64,000 bases of DNA from Candidatus Allofournierella merdigallinarum. Its GTDB lineage: Bacteria > Bacillota > Clostridia > Oscillospirales > Ruminococcaceae. Below are positions 17,487 to 26,906 of the stretch, piece after piece (position 1 is the first letter of the stretch; each line of letters opens with the position of its first letter). The position numbers were made by a program, and so were the translations under genes. The notes beneath the pieces are model-generated. The model worked only from the letters and a program-made list of their open reading frames with translations, had not been told where the DNA came from and did not search any database. The stretch covers positions 1 to 64,000 of the forward strand of contig DXAC01000011.1 in NCBI GenBank assembly GCA_019117205.1. The letters run 5' to 3'.

Positions 17487-18257
17487 TTACAGTTTCTCTT
17501 TGATGCGGCCAAGGGCGTTTTTCTCCAGCCGGCTCACCTGGGCCTGACTGATGCCGATCTCCTTTGCCACCTCCACCTGGGTCTTGCCGGAGAGATAGCG
17601 CAGGGCCATGATCTTCTTCTCCCGGTCGCTCAGCGCCTGCACCGTGTCCTTGAACATGATGCCGCTGATCCAGCTGTCCTCGCCGCCGCTGTCTCCCAGC
17701 TGGTCCATCACATACAGGGTGTCGCCCTCGTCGCTGTACACCGGCTCGTACAGGCTCACCGGGTCCACCACGCTCTCCAGCGCCAGGGTCACGGTGGTCT
17801 CGGGAAGCTGGACGCGCCGGGCGATCTCCTCCATCCGGGGCTCCCGCCCCAGCTCCTTTTGCAGCTGCTCCTTGGCCTGCATGGCCTTGTAGGCGATGTC
17901 CCGCACCGAGCGGGACACCCGCACCGCGTTGTTGTCCCGCAGAAAGCGGCGGATCTCCCCCACGATCATGGGCACCCCGTAGGTGGAAAAACGCACGTTC
18001 AGGTCCGGGTCGAAGTGGTCGATGGCCTTGATCAGCCCGATGCAGCCCACCTGGAACAGGTCGTCCATGCTCTCGCCCCGGCCCACGAACTTCTGCACCA
18101 CGCTGAGCACCAGCCGCAGATTCCCTTGGATCATCCGCTGGCGGGCGGCCTCGTCGCCCGCCCGGGCCGCCCGCAGCAGGGCGGTCTTCTCCTTTTCGGT
18201 GAGCACCGGCAGCTTTGCGGTGTTCACCCCGCAGATCTCCACCTTGCCGTAATACAA
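17487..18257 (-). CDS. sigG: RNA polymerase sporulation sigma factor SigG
   Basis: This is the late forespore sigma factor. The family-specific opening KVEICGVNTAKLPVL is present, followed by region 2 (DLFQVGCIGLIKAIDHFDP, FSTYGVPMIVGEIRRFLRD) and a region 4 helix-turn-helix (TQVEVAKEIGISQAQVSRLE). The start appears to be TTG at 18257. In Bacillus, sigG directly follows sigE; here an oppositely oriented gene separates them. Confidence 0.95.
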   Translation of the reverse strand: MYYGKVEICGVNTAKLPVLTEKEKTALLRAARAGDEAARQRMIQGNLRLVLSVVQKFVGRGESMDDLFQVGCIGLIKAIDHFDPDLNVRFSTYGVPMIVGEIRRFLRDNNAVRVSRSVRDIAYKAMQAKEQLQKELGREPRMEEIARRVQLPETTVTLALESVVDPVSLYEPVYSDEGDTLYVMDQLGDSGGEDSWISGIMFKDTVQALSDREKKIMALRYLSGKTQVEVAKEIGISQAQVSRLEKNALGRIKEKL

Positions 18258-18400
18258 AGGCGTTCACTCTCCCCCCATGGCCTGCCCAGAGTATGGCCTG
18301 CCGGGGGCGGAGACAATCAGCCCGCCCGCTGGTAAAAGATGGCCGCGCACGGGGGGCGGCGGGGCGGCATACAGTGAGGGGGAGAGGGAGGGATCCGCAT

Positions 18401-18916
18401 ATGCAAACGACTGTTTTGGCGGCGCTGGCCGTGGCCGGCGTGCTGCTGGCGGCGGTGGTCGTCACGGTGCTGGTGGCCCTGCTGGCGGCACGGGCAAAGG
18501 ACGCGGTGTACGAGTACGACCAGCCGGACTTTACCGGCCGCGCCGGTTTCCGGGCCGCGCGCCTGCCGGAGGATGACCTGCTCCGGCTGGAGCGCGTCAC
18601 CCTGTCCGGCGCCGGAGTGGCCCAGCTGGAGTACACCGTGCAGCCGGCCTGGAAGCTGATCCTGCGCGTGGGCAGAGCCGGCGCCGACCTGGACGCGGCG
18701 GCCTTTGGCGCGGAATTCCGCGAGCGGGTGACCATGTATTACAAGGACGTGCGGGTGACCATCGGCCAGAACGAGGGGGGCGCCGCGGTGCTGCAATGGT
18801 CCAAAAACGGCTTTGACCACCTGCTGGCCCTGCCGGACACCGAGATGGGCCTGCGGGGCGGGCTCATGCCCCTCTTTGTGGAGGAGCTGGAGATGGTGGA
18901 AAGCAAAACAGCTTAA
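18401..18916 (+). CDS. Hypothetical single-pass membrane protein
   Basis: The 171-residue protein has one N-terminal membrane segment (about residues 5-32, Ala/Val/Leu-rich) and a soluble part of about 135 residues with no motif I recognise. The ATG at 18401 follows GGAGGG. It points against its neighbours sigG and sigE and ends at a strong hairpin. Its place in the middle of the sigma-factor locus hints at a sporulation role, but that is only context. Confidence 0.72.
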   Translation: MQTTVLAALAVAGVLLAAVVVTVLVALLAARAKDAVYEYDQPDFTGRAGFRAARLPEDDLLRLERVTLSGAGVAQLEYTVQPAWKLILRVGRAGADLDAAAFGAEFRERVTMYYKDVRVTIGQNEGGAAVLQWSKNGFDHLLALPDTEMGLRGGLMPLFVEELEMVESKTA

Positions 18917-18944
18917 CAGCTTCGGCCGCCGGATGGCCGCGAAA

Positions 18945-18988
18945 AGCGCCCCGCGCCGCCCCGCGATACGCGGGCGGCGCGGGGCGCT
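18945..18988. terminator. Strong hairpin between convergent genes
   Basis: A stem of about 20 bp (AGCGCCCCGCGCCGCC and complement) with one bulged C and an ATA loop separates the membrane-protein gene from sigE. The T tract is weak on both strands. Confidence 0.6.
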
Positions 18989-18998
18989 GTGTCTGCGC

Positions 18999-19718
18999 TC
19001 AGCACATCTTTTCCAGCTCCCGGCGCAGCCGGGCGATGATCCGCTTTTCCAGCCGGGAGATGTAGCTTTGGGAGATGCCGATGGCGTCGGCCACCTCTTT
19101 CTGTGTGTGCTCCACGCCGTCTTTCAGCCCAAAGCGCATCTGCATGATCTGCCGCTCCCGGGGGGCCAGCCGGTCCACCGCCTGGCGGAGCATATCCCGC
19201 TCGGCGTCCTGTTCCAGATGGGCGCTGATCTGGTCCTGGTCGGTGCCCAGCACGTCCGAGAGCAGCAGCTCGTTGCCGTCGCCGTCGGTGTTCAGCGGCT
19301 CGTCGATGCTTGTCTCCTGGCGGCGGTTGCTGCTCTTTCGCAAAAACATCAGGATCTCGTTCTCGATGCACCGGCTGGCGTAGGTGGCCAGCTTGATGTT
19401 TTTGGCGGGCACAAAGGTGTTCACCGCCTTGATGAGGCCGATGGTGCCGATGGAGATGATGTCCTCCACCGCCACGCCGCTGCTCTCGAACTTGCGGGCG
19501 ATGTAGACCACCAGCCGCAGGTTGTGGGTGATCAGCAGGTCCCGGCAGCTGGCGCGGCCCTCTTCCAGGCCCTGGAACACCAGCTTTTCCTCCTCGGGGG
19601 TCAGGGGCGGCGGCAGCGCCTCGGGGCCTCCGATGTAGTATACGCCGCCGGGCAGCCCCAGCCGCCCCAGCAGCCGCCGCAGCCGCTCCAGCAGCCGAAG
19701 ACGCAGGATCAGGTACAC
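18999..19718 (-). CDS. sigE: RNA polymerase sporulation sigma factor SigE (pro-form)
   Basis: SigE drives early mother-cell transcription. The N-terminal pro-sequence is hydrophobic and basic ([15 protein letters not shown]). Region 2 ([38 protein letters not shown]) and region 4 ([23 protein letters not shown]) are intact. Start GTG at 19718 behind AGGAGG overlaps the spoIIGA end by 10 bases, matching the usual coupling with its processing protease. Confidence 0.96.
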   Translation of the reverse strand: MYLILRLRLLERLRRLLGRLGLPGGVYYIGGPEALPPPLTPEEEKLVFQGLEEGRASCRDLLITHNLRLVVYIARKFESSGVAVEDIISIGTIGLIKAVNTFVPAKNIKLATYASRCIENEILMFLRKSSNRRQETSIDEPLNTDGDGNELLLSDVLGTDQDQISAHLEQDAERDMLRQAVDRLAPRERQIMQMRFGLKDGVEHTQKEVADAIGISQSYISRLEKRIIARLRRELEKMC

Positions 19719-20611
19719 ATGGATCGCCTCCTCTCGGTCTCTCCGGCAAGAAATTCACGCCCGAACAGGGCCTGGAACTGGCCGCCCCGCAGCGGCTCCG
19801 GTGCGAAGACCACCGTGACATTGCGGGCCAGCAGGGTGCGCTGGCCACATTCCAGCCGGACATTGCCGGCGAGAAAGCCCGGCAGCGCCCGGCTGCCCGC
19901 CGCGCCCGCGCAGGGGACAAGGCGCAGGGCCGCTTCAGGCGGCGGCGGGAGGATATCTCCCCGGAAATACGCCTCCAGCCAGGCGTTCCACGCCGCCCCC
20001 AGCTGGCCTTTCACCGCCGGCCAGCTCACCAGCAGGGTCTGCCGGCCGCCCAGGGGGTCCCTTAGAAAAAAGCCGGTGTCGTACAGGGCCTGGGCCTCCA
20101 GCCGCGCGCCCCCCGCCAGCTCCAGCCACAGCCGCCAGGGCTCGCCGTCCGCCGGCGGCCCGAAGAGCAAAAGGATCAGCCGCAGGGCAAGGTACATCCC
20201 CAGCACCGCCAGCACCAGCGTCAGGGGCGACAGGTCCACATACACCGTCAGGTTGTGTACCCGCATACCGTCCATCCCGCCCCGCGTCGCGCCCAGCAGG
20301 CACAGGCCCGCCAGCCCCAGGTTGAGCAGGAAGAACCACAGCCCCGCCCGCAAAAAGTTCCGGGCCCCGTGCCAGCCAAAGGCGGCCAGCGTCACCAGTG
20401 CGGCGCTGCCCAGCTTGTACAAAAGGCTCAAGGGGCCAGGCAGGGCAGGGGCCAGCAGGATCAGGGTGCTGGCGGCGGCCACCCCGGCGCCGGCCAGCGC
20501 CCGCGCCGGCGGGCAGACGGCGCCGGCCAGCTTTGCCGCCGCGCGCAGAAGAAAGTATCCCGCCAGGAAGTTGGTCACCAGCAGAACGTCCAGATACACC
20601 ACCGTTTTCAC
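19709..20611 (-). CDS. spoIIGA: Sigma-E processing peptidase SpoIIGA
   Basis: The N-terminal half has about five membrane segments. The C-terminal half is an aspartic protease domain with [15 protein letters not shown], where the D-T-G is the catalytic motif. It cleaves pro-SigE in the mother cell. The start is GTG at 20611 behind GGGGGTGAG. It is immediately upstream of and overlapping sigE. Length (300 residues) matches the family. Confidence 0.95.
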   Translation of the reverse strand: MKTVVYLDVLLVTNFLAGYFLLRAAAKLAGAVCPPARALAGAGVAAASTLILLAPALPGPLSLLYKLGSAALVTLAAFGWHGARNFLRAGLWFFLLNLGLAGLCLLGATRGGMDGMRVHNLTVYVDLSPLTLVLAVLGMYLALRLILLLFGPPADGEPWRLWLELAGGARLEAQALYDTGFFLRDPLGGRQTLLVSWPAVKGQLGAAWNAWLEAYFRGDILPPPPEAALRLVPCAGAAGSRALPGFLAGNVRLECGQRTLLARNVTVVFAPEPLRGGQFQALFGREFLAGETERRRSMCT

Positions 20612-20697
20612 GGCCTCACCCCCTGCCTACCAGTGTACCGCGGCCCGGGGGAAAAGGCTGTCAAAAGCTGGGGTGGCAATGAACGCCGCCAACGCAG

Positions 20698-20733
20698 AAA
20701 AGCTCCCCCCGCGCCGCAGGGCGCGGGGGGAGC
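20698..20733 (-). terminator. Terminator of the HAD hydrolase gene
   Basis: A 14-bp stem (GCTCCCCCCGCGCC and complement) with a four-base loop is followed on the minus strand by TTTTCTG. It separates the HAD gene from spoIIGA, so spoIIGA needs its own promoter downstream of it. Confidence 0.75.
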
Positions 20734-20788
20734 GGAAAACGCACGGACTTGCCGGCCGGCTGCCGCGGGGGGAGGACAGACGCCCTGT

Positions 20789-21415
20789 TCACCACAGCAG
20801 ATGCTCCTTGATGGGGATGCCGCAGGTGTTCAGCGCCCGCAAAAAGGAGGCGCTGCCCTTGTAGTGGATGCCGGTGATGCCCAGGTCGTAGGCGGCGGTG
20901 GTGTTCAGCTTGTTGTCGTCCACAAAGATGGTCTCGGCGCAGTTGAGCTTGTAGCGGTCGATGAGAAGCTGGAAGATGCGGGGGTCGGGCTTGTTGGTGC
21001 CCGCCTCGCAGGAAGCCACTCCGCCGTCGAACAGGGGCCAGAAGTCCCGCTGCTGCAGCTCGCCCAGCACGTCCCAGGGGATGTTGGACAGGTAGTACAC
21101 CGAGAAGCCCATCTTTTTCAGCCGCTTGATCACGTCCACCGTTTTCCGGCGGGTCTTGAGCATCCGGCTCCAGTCGTCCAGCACGCTCTGCACCTCAAAG
21201 GCGCAGCCGGCCTCGGCGGCTTTCTGGAGCATGGAGGCGTTGGCGGCCTCCCGGTCGATCTCGCCGGCATCCAGCTGGCGCCATTCCAGGCTGCCAAAGG
21301 TCAGGTCGAACACCTTGGCCTCCACCGTCTCGTCGTAAAAGCGGTCCAGCAAAAAGCCGCGGGGGTCGAAATCCACCACCACGCCGCCCAGGTCGAACAC
21401 GATATTTCTGTACAT
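20789..21415 (-). CDS. HAD-superfamily hydrolase
   Basis: Motif I is FDLGGVVVDF; motif II lies in YYLSNIP; the motif III lysine is in GTNKPDPRIF; motif IV is IFVDDNKLN. This is the haloacid-dehalogenase layout of small phosphatases acting on phosphosugars or nucleotides. I took the ATG at 21415, five bases after GGAGGAGCG. The frame extends 16 codons further without a ribosome site. Substrate cannot be told from sequence. Confidence 0.9.
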   Translation of the reverse strand: MYRNIVFDLGGVVVDFDPRGFLLDRFYDETVEAKVFDLTFGSLEWRQLDAGEIDREAANASMLQKAAEAGCAFEVQSVLDDWSRMLKTRRKTVDVIKRLKKMGFSVYYLSNIPWDVLGELQQRDFWPLFDGGVASCEAGTNKPDPRIFQLLIDRYKLNCAETIFVDDNKLNTTAAYDLGITGIHYKGSASFLRALNTCGIPIKEHLLW

Positions 21416-21605
21416 GGATGCGCTCCTCCCATGATAAGCAATGTAAAAAACCGGGGTTTTCATTCATTATACACGAATTTGTGCTAAAATACAAAACCGG
21501 ACGCATAACTTTTTTATAGCGCGGGCGGCCTTTGCTGCAATACAAAGGGGAGGAACATCGTTATATCACGGGGAGGGCCCGCGCTGAAAAAAGGGGGTGC
21601 GGGCC

Positions 21606-21896
21606 GTGACCTTGTGCGAATTGTGCAAAAAGGATGTGATCCAGGTGCCCCTGGGGGCCAACCTGGGCCGGGTGGACGATCTACGCTTCAACGCCCAAAA
21701 CGCCGTGCTGGAGGGGCTCATCCTGCTGGGCAGGCCCCGGCTGCTGGGCCTGCTGGGCAGGGAAGAGGACGTGTTCATCCCCTGGCAGGAGATCGACGCC
21801 GTGGGTGCGGACGTGATCCTTGTGCACACCGCGCTGCCGTCATCGGCCGCGCCCGGCCGGCGCGGGCTGCTGGCCCGGCTGCTGGGCGGCGGCTGA
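21606..21896 (+). CDS. YlmC/YmxH-family PRC-barrel protein
   Basis: The 96-residue protein reads TLCELCKKDVIQVPLGANLGRVDDLRF, then DVFIPWQEIDAVGADVILV, the PRC-barrel pattern of the YlmC/YmxH family found in spore formers. The GTG at 21606 is eight bases after AAGGGGG. It is followed 26 bases later by the LtaS-like gene, so the two may be co-transcribed. The role is uncharacterised. Confidence 0.85.
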   Translation: MTLCELCKKDVIQVPLGANLGRVDDLRFNAQNAVLEGLILLGRPRLLGLLGREEDVFIPWQEIDAVGADVILVHTALPSSAAPGRRGLLARLLGGG

Positions 21897-21922
21897 AACC
21901 ATCCATGGGAGGGCAAAACAAC

Positions 21923-23830
21923 TTGCAGACGTTAAAAGAACGGGCTTCGTGGCGGCAGGCGCTGCGGCCCCTGGGCTGGGCGATGGGGCCCCTCACGGCC
22001 ACCATCGTCCTGCTTTGCGTTGAGTGGATCCACCGGGGAGAGCTCACCGCCTCTTTCTGGCAGGACAATTTCCTGCCGCACTTTGGCAGCTTCGCCGCCA
22101 GCTGGCTGCTGATCCTCTGCCTTTACGGCTTTCTGGCCGGCCTCACCCGGCTGCGGGGGCTGGCGGTGGTCGTCTGCGGCGTGGCCGGCTGCCTGCCCGC
22201 CGCTGTTACATACTTCAAGCTGCAATTCCGGGGCGAGCCGTTCTTTCCCTGGGACCTGTCCCAGGCGGCGGAGGCCACCCAGGTGGTGGGCAAGTCCGGC
22301 CTGGAGGTGCAGACCTCCATGTGGGCCAGCGCCCTTATCCTGCTGGCGCTGGCGGTGCTGGCAAGCCTGCCGCCCCGGCCCCGCTATGCCCGGCTGTGGC
22401 AGTCGGTGGCCGCCTGGGCCGCCCCCGGCGCGGCGGGGCTGGCGGTGCTGATCTTCGCTTTCCTCAGCCCCACCGGCTCCCGGCTGGTGGGCATCGTGCC
22501 GGACATGTGGATGCAAAACCGGTACTACCGCAACTACGGCGTCATCGCCGGCTTTTTGACCAACCTGCAAAACCTGGACGTGGACGCGCCGGAGGACTAT
22601 GGCGAGGAGTCGGTGTCCGCCCTGCTGGAGGAGATCAACGGCTGGGGCGACGGGGCCACCTTTGCCGGCAGCTACGCCGCCGCCGGGCAAAGTGAGGTGA
22701 AACAGCCCAACATCATCTTTGTGATGGACGAGTCTTTCTGGGATGTGGCGGAGCTGGAGGACTACGGCGTGGTGTTCGACCAGCCGGTGACCCCCAACCT
22801 GCACCGGCTGATGGAAACGTCCGCCTACGGCAAGGCGTACAGCCCCAGCTTCGGCGGCGGCACCTGCGACGTGGAGTTCGAGGCCCTCACCGGCTTTTCC
22901 ATGGAGTTTCTGCCGGGCGGCTGCAAGCCGTTCCAGCAGCATGTCACCCGGCCCATGTTCTCCATCGCTTCCTATTTAAAGGAACAGGGCTACGCCACCC
23001 AGGCCATCCATTGCTACTACGCGAAATTCTGGAGCCGCAACACCGCCTATCCCAACCTGGGCTTCGACGAGTTCATCTCACTGGAGGACTTCGTCGCCCC
23101 GGAAAAAAAGCGGGACACCGAGTGGTCGGGCGGCCTTGTCACCGACGCGGAGATGGCCCGGCGTATCATCCAGGAGTATGAGCAGCGGGAGGAGGACAAG
23201 CCCCTGTTCATCCACGCGGTGACCATGCAGAACCACACCAACTACAATGTGAACAACTACCCGGAGGAGGAGCTGGTGGGCATCCTGGAGGCCCCTGCGG
23301 GCATCAGCGACAAGACGCTGGGCGCCCTGCGGGACTTTGCCACCGGCGTGCGGGAGGCGGACGAGATGCTGGGCACCCTCACCGACTACTTCAGCGGGGT
23401 AGACGAGCCCACCATCCTGGTGTTCTGGGGCGACCACTACAACCCCATCGGCAGCGGCTACGAGGTGTACACCGCCACCGGCTACGCCTCCGGGGCGGAC
23501 AGCGAGAGCCCCGAGCTGCACCAGATGCCCCTGCTCATCTGGAGCAACTACTGGCAGGGCAAGGTGGAGCTGGGCACGGTGGGCGCCTATGAGATCGCCC
23601 CGGTGGTCATGGACCTGTACGGGCTGGAAATGCCGCCCCTGTTCCGGTATCTCACCGGGCAGCTGGACGTCTACCGCAGCCGTACCCTGGGGGTGACCAT
23701 CCTGCCGGACGGCACCGCCACCGACGCGGAGCTCACCGAAGAGCAGCAGGAGTGGTTCAACGACCACTGGCTGCTGCAATACGACCTGATGTTCGGCGAG
23801 GAGTACGCTCTGGGCGTCTCCGGCGGCTGA
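21923..23830 (+). CDS. LTA synthase-family membrane sulfatase-fold enzyme
   Basis: Five N-terminal membrane segments are followed by an extracellular alkaline-phosphatase-fold domain. IIFVMDESFWD supplies the first metal ligands. GGTCDVEFEALTG carries the expected catalytic threonine (about T314 from this start). WGDHYNPIG supplies the last ligands. Such enzymes transfer glycerol phosphate from phosphatidylglycerol to lipoteichoic acid or related glycolipids. The likely start is a TTG at 21923, nine bases after GGGAGGG; an ATG at 21905 is the alternative. Confidence 0.9.
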   Translation: MQTLKERASWRQALRPLGWAMGPLTATIVLLCVEWIHRGELTASFWQDNFLPHFGSFAASWLLILCLYGFLAGLTRLRGLAVVVCGVAGCLPAAVTYFKLQFRGEPFFPWDLSQAAEATQVVGKSGLEVQTSMWASALILLALAVLASLPPRPRYARLWQSVAAWAAPGAAGLAVLIFAFLSPTGSRLVGIVPDMWMQNRYYRNYGVIAGFLTNLQNLDVDAPEDYGEESVSALLEEINGWGDGATFAGSYAAAGQSEVKQPNIIFVMDESFWDVAELEDYGVVFDQPVTPNLHRLMETSAYGKAYSPSFGGGTCDVEFEALTGFSMEFLPGGCKPFQQHVTRPMFSIASYLKEQGYATQAIHCYYAKFWSRNTAYPNLGFDEFISLEDFVAPEKKRDTEWSGGLVTDAEMARRIIQEYEQREEDKPLFIHAVTMQNHTNYNVNNYPEEELVGILEAPAGISDKTLGALRDFATGVREADEMLGTLTDYFSGVDEPTILVFWGDHYNPIGSGYEVYTATGYASGADSESPELHQMPLLIWSNYWQGKVELGTVGAYEIAPVVMDLYGLEMPPLFRYLTGQLDVYRSRTLGVTILPDGTATDAELTEEQQEWFNDHWLLQYDLMFGEEYALGVSGG

Positions 23831-23840
23831 CAAAAGCACG

Positions 23841-23869
23841 TTTACAAACCCGCCGCACGGCGGTATAAT
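23841..23869 (+). promoter_or_regulatory. Sigma-A-type promoter of recD2-comF
   Basis: TTTACA and TATAAT are separated by 17 bases, 38 bases before the recD2 start codon. Confidence 0.75.
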
Positions 23870-23906
23870 AACAAAAAACGCCCGGCGGCGGAAAGGGGAG
23901 AGAGCC

Positions 23907-26126
23907 ATGGCACCCGTGGAAAGCGAAGAGCTGCTTCGGATGGAGGGCGTCGTGGAGCATCTCATCTTCGAAAACCGGGACACCGGCTACGCGGTGTTCG
24001 AGGTGAACGCCGGCGGCGAGCTCCATGTGGTCACCGGCAATGTGGGGGAGATCAACGTGGGGGAGAGCGTGGTGCTCCACGGCCGGTTCGAGACCCACCC
24101 GGCCCACGGGCCCCAGTTTCGGGCCCAGACCTGCGAGGCCTCCATGCCCCAGGACCTGGCGGCCACCCTTGCCTATCTCTCCAGCGGGGCGCTGCCCTAC
24201 ATCGGCCCGGCCACCGCGAAGAAGATCGTGGAGCGCTTCGGGGCCGACTGCCTGGAGGTCATTGCCAACGACCCGCTTCGCCTCACCGAGCTGCGGGGCA
24301 TCACCCCGGAAAAAGCAAACGCCATCTCGGGGGAGTTCCGGCGGATGTTCGGCGTGCGGGAGGCGGTGGCCTACCTGGCCCGCTTCGGCATCTCGCCGGT
24401 GCGGGCGGTGGAGGTCTACCGCCACCTGGGCCCCGCCACGGTGGAGGCCGTTTCCCACAACCCCTATCTGCTGTGCGGCGAGCCGCTGCACATGAAATTC
24501 CGCGAAGTGGACACCATCGCCGCCGAGCTCCAGCTGGACCCGGCGGGCAGCCTGCGCCTGTGGGCGGGGCTTACCTACACCCTGCGCCACAACAGCGGCA
24601 ACGGCCACACCTGCCTGCCCCGGCGGCAGCTCCTCGCCACCACCGCCCGCTTTTTGGGGGTGGAGCAGGAGGAGGTGTCCCGTGAGCTGGACCGCCAGTT
24701 GGAGGAGGGGGAGCTGGCGTCCTTTGCGGGCAAAAGCGGGGAGTACATCTTCCTGCCGGACCTGTTGGCCGCCGAGCGGGACATCGCCGCCCGCCTGTGG
24801 GAGCTGACGCGGTACCCCGCCCGCCAGCCCCGGGACCTGGAGCAGAGCATCCGGGCGCTGGAGCGGGCCCAGGGCTTCGCCTGGGCGCCCGAGCAGCGCA
24901 AGGCCATCGAGACCGCCCTTTGCAGCAATGTGATGGTGCTCACCGGCGGGCCGGGCACCGGCAAGACCACCACCGTCAACGCCATCCTGGCCCTGTTCCA
25001 GCACCAGGCCGAGCGGGTGGCCCTGTGCGCCCCCACCGGCCGGGCGGCCAAGCGGCTGAGCGAGCTCACCGGCCAGAAAGCCCAGACCATCCACCGGCTG
25101 CTGGAGGTGGACTACGACCCCCAGAGCCGGCTGCTCCGGTTCATCCACAACGAGAAGAACCTGCTCAAGTGCGACGTGGTGGTGCTGGACGAGATGAGCA
25201 TGGTGGACGCCAAGCTCTTTCAGAGCCTGCTGGCCGCCCTGAAGCACGGTTGCCGTATCATCATGGTGGGGGACGCCGACCAGCTGCCCAGCGTGGGCCC
25301 TGGCAACGTCCTGGGCGAGGTCATCCGCAGCGGGGTGGTGCCCACCGTGTGCCTGAAGCACATCTTCCGCCAGTCGGCCCAGAGCTCCATCGTGGAAAAC
25401 GCCCACCGCATCGTCCAGGGGCTGATCCCCACGCCCGGCCCCCGGGACGGCGACTTTTTCTTTTTGCGGGCCGCGGGGCTGGACTGCCAGCAGCTGGTGT
25501 GCGACCTGGTCAGCCGCCGGCTGCCGGCAAGCTACGGCTTCGACCCGGTGCGGGACATCCAGGTGCTCTGCCCCACCAAGCTGGGGCCGGTGGGCACCGC
25601 CGCGCTGAACGGCCGCCTGCAGGCGCTGCTCAACCCGCCCGCGCCGGGCAAGCCCGAACTGGAGCAGGCCGGCCAGATCTTCCGCAAGGGGGACAAGGTG
25701 ATGCAGGTGCGAAACGACTACCTGATCCCCTACGAGCGGGCGGGCGGCGAAGCGGGGGTGGGCGCGTTCAACGGAGACCTGGGCGTCATCCTGGAGGTGG
25801 ACCCCGAGCACCGCACCCTGCTGGTGCAGATGGAGGACCGCACGCTCACCTATGGCCAGGACGCCATCCCGGAGCTGGAGATCGCCTACGCAATCACCAT
25901 CCACAAGAGCCAGGGCAGCGAGTTCGCGGCGGTGGTGCTGCCGGTGAGCGACGTGCCCGCCCGCCTGTGCTACCGCAACCTGCTGTACACCGGCGTCACC
26001 CGCGCAAAGCGCCTCTGTGTGCTGGCCGGGCAGCCGTCGGTGGTCGAGACGATGGTGCAAAACGTGCGTCAGAACCTGCGGTTCAGCTGCCTTGCAGAAC
26101 TGCTTGAACAGGGGAGCGCCCTGTGA
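23907..26126 (+). CDS. recD2: RecD-like DNA helicase RecD2
   Basis: This is a superfamily 1B 5'-3' helicase of bacteria, acting without RecBC. An N-terminal OB-like part and helix-hairpin-helix region (LPYIGPATAKKIVERFG) precede Walker A (TGGPGTGKTTTVNA), VVLDEMSMVD, GDADQLPSVGPG and the C-terminal IHKSQGSEF and TGVTRAK. At 739 residues it is full length. The ATG at 23907 follows GGAAAGGGGAGAG. Its last four bases overlap comF. Confidence 0.95.
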   Translation: MAPVESEELLRMEGVVEHLIFENRDTGYAVFEVNAGGELHVVTGNVGEINVGESVVLHGRFETHPAHGPQFRAQTCEASMPQDLAATLAYLSSGALPYIGPATAKKIVERFGADCLEVIANDPLRLTELRGITPEKANAISGEFRRMFGVREAVAYLARFGISPVRAVEVYRHLGPATVEAVSHNPYLLCGEPLHMKFREVDTIAAELQLDPAGSLRLWAGLTYTLRHNSGNGHTCLPRRQLLATTARFLGVEQEEVSRELDRQLEEGELASFAGKSGEYIFLPDLLAAERDIAARLWELTRYPARQPRDLEQSIRALERAQGFAWAPEQRKAIETALCSNVMVLTGGPGTGKTTTVNAILALFQHQAERVALCAPTGRAAKRLSELTGQKAQTIHRLLEVDYDPQSRLLRFIHNEKNLLKCDVVVLDEMSMVDAKLFQSLLAALKHGCRIIMVGDADQLPSVGPGNVLGEVIRSGVVPTVCLKHIFRQSAQSSIVENAHRIVQGLIPTPGPRDGDFFFLRAAGLDCQQLVCDLVSRRLPASYGFDPVRDIQVLCPTKLGPVGTAALNGRLQALLNPPAPGKPELEQAGQIFRKGDKVMQVRNDYLIPYERAGGEAGVGAFNGDLGVILEVDPEHRTLLVQMEDRTLTYGQDAIPELEIAYAITIHKSQGSEFAAVVLPVSDVPARLCYRNLLYTGVTRAKRLCVLAGQPSVVETMVQNVRQNLRFSCLAELLEQGSAL

Positions 26127-26833
26127 GGGCCGCCGACGGGCTGCGGCTTGTGGCGGCGCTGCTCTACCCCCGGCGCTGCCCTTTCTGCGACCGGGTGCTG
26201 GGCGGCCTGGAGGAGTGTCCCCACTGCGCCCGGGCCCAGGCGAAGCTTCGGCTGACGACGCCCCGCCTGCCCGAGACCGAGCACACCTTTCGTCACCTTA
26301 CCGGCGCCGCCGCCCTGTGGCGGTACAGCGGGTGCGTGCAGGGGGCGATCCTGCGGATGAAAAACGCGGGACGGGCCTGTTACGGCCAGGAGCTGGGCGC
26401 CGCCATGGCCCGGGGCATCTTCGGTTGCACATTCTCGGTGCGGCATGGTATAATCGTCTTCGACGAGCCCTTTTCCCTGGCCCGGTTCGATCTGATCGTG
26501 CCGGTGCCCACCGCCCGGCGGGACCGGGGCTACAACCCGCCCGCACTGCTGGCGCGGCCCCTTGCCCGGGCGCTGGGCGTGCCACTGGACGAAAAGGCGC
26601 TGGAAAAGAGCCGCGCCACCCACACCCAAAAGGGGCTCACCGCCGCCCAGCGGCTGAAAAACCTGCGGGGCGCGTTCCGCGTGCCGGACGCCGCCCGGGT
26701 GGAGGGCCGCCGTGTGCTGCTGGTGGATGATGTGATCACCACCGGCGCCACCGTCAGCGCCTGCGCCGAGGCCCTGATGCAGGCCGGCGCGCTGGAGGTG
26801 TTCGCCGTGGCCGCGGCGGAGACCAAACAATAA
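26123..26833 (+). CDS. comF: ComF-family phosphoribosyltransferase-like protein
   Basis: An N-terminal zinc finger (CPFCDRV...CPHCARA) precedes a phosphoribosyltransferase domain with the PRPP loop VLLVDDVITTGAT and the family motif RDRGYNPPALLARPLA. ComF homologues are linked to DNA uptake and recombination. It starts at a GTG overlapping the recD2 stop, so it is translationally coupled to a DNA-repair helicase. Confidence 0.92.
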   Translation: MRAADGLRLVAALLYPRRCPFCDRVLGGLEECPHCARAQAKLRLTTPRLPETEHTFRHLTGAAALWRYSGCVQGAILRMKNAGRACYGQELGAAMARGIFGCTFSVRHGIIVFDEPFSLARFDLIVPVPTARRDRGYNPPALLARPLARALGVPLDEKALEKSRATHTQKGLTAAQRLKNLRGAFRVPDAARVEGRRVLLVDDVITTGATVSACAEALMQAGALEVFAVAAAETKQ

Positions 26834-26906
26834 AGGTACATCCCAAACGGGCCGCCTGCGGGCGGGCCCGTGCAGAAATACGATCACGAAAGCGAAGTGT
26901 TGTCAA

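Noticed and set aside
23757..26060. Minus-strand open frame of about 767 codons
   Set aside because: Antisense shadow of recD2, same His/Gln/Gly-rich composition.
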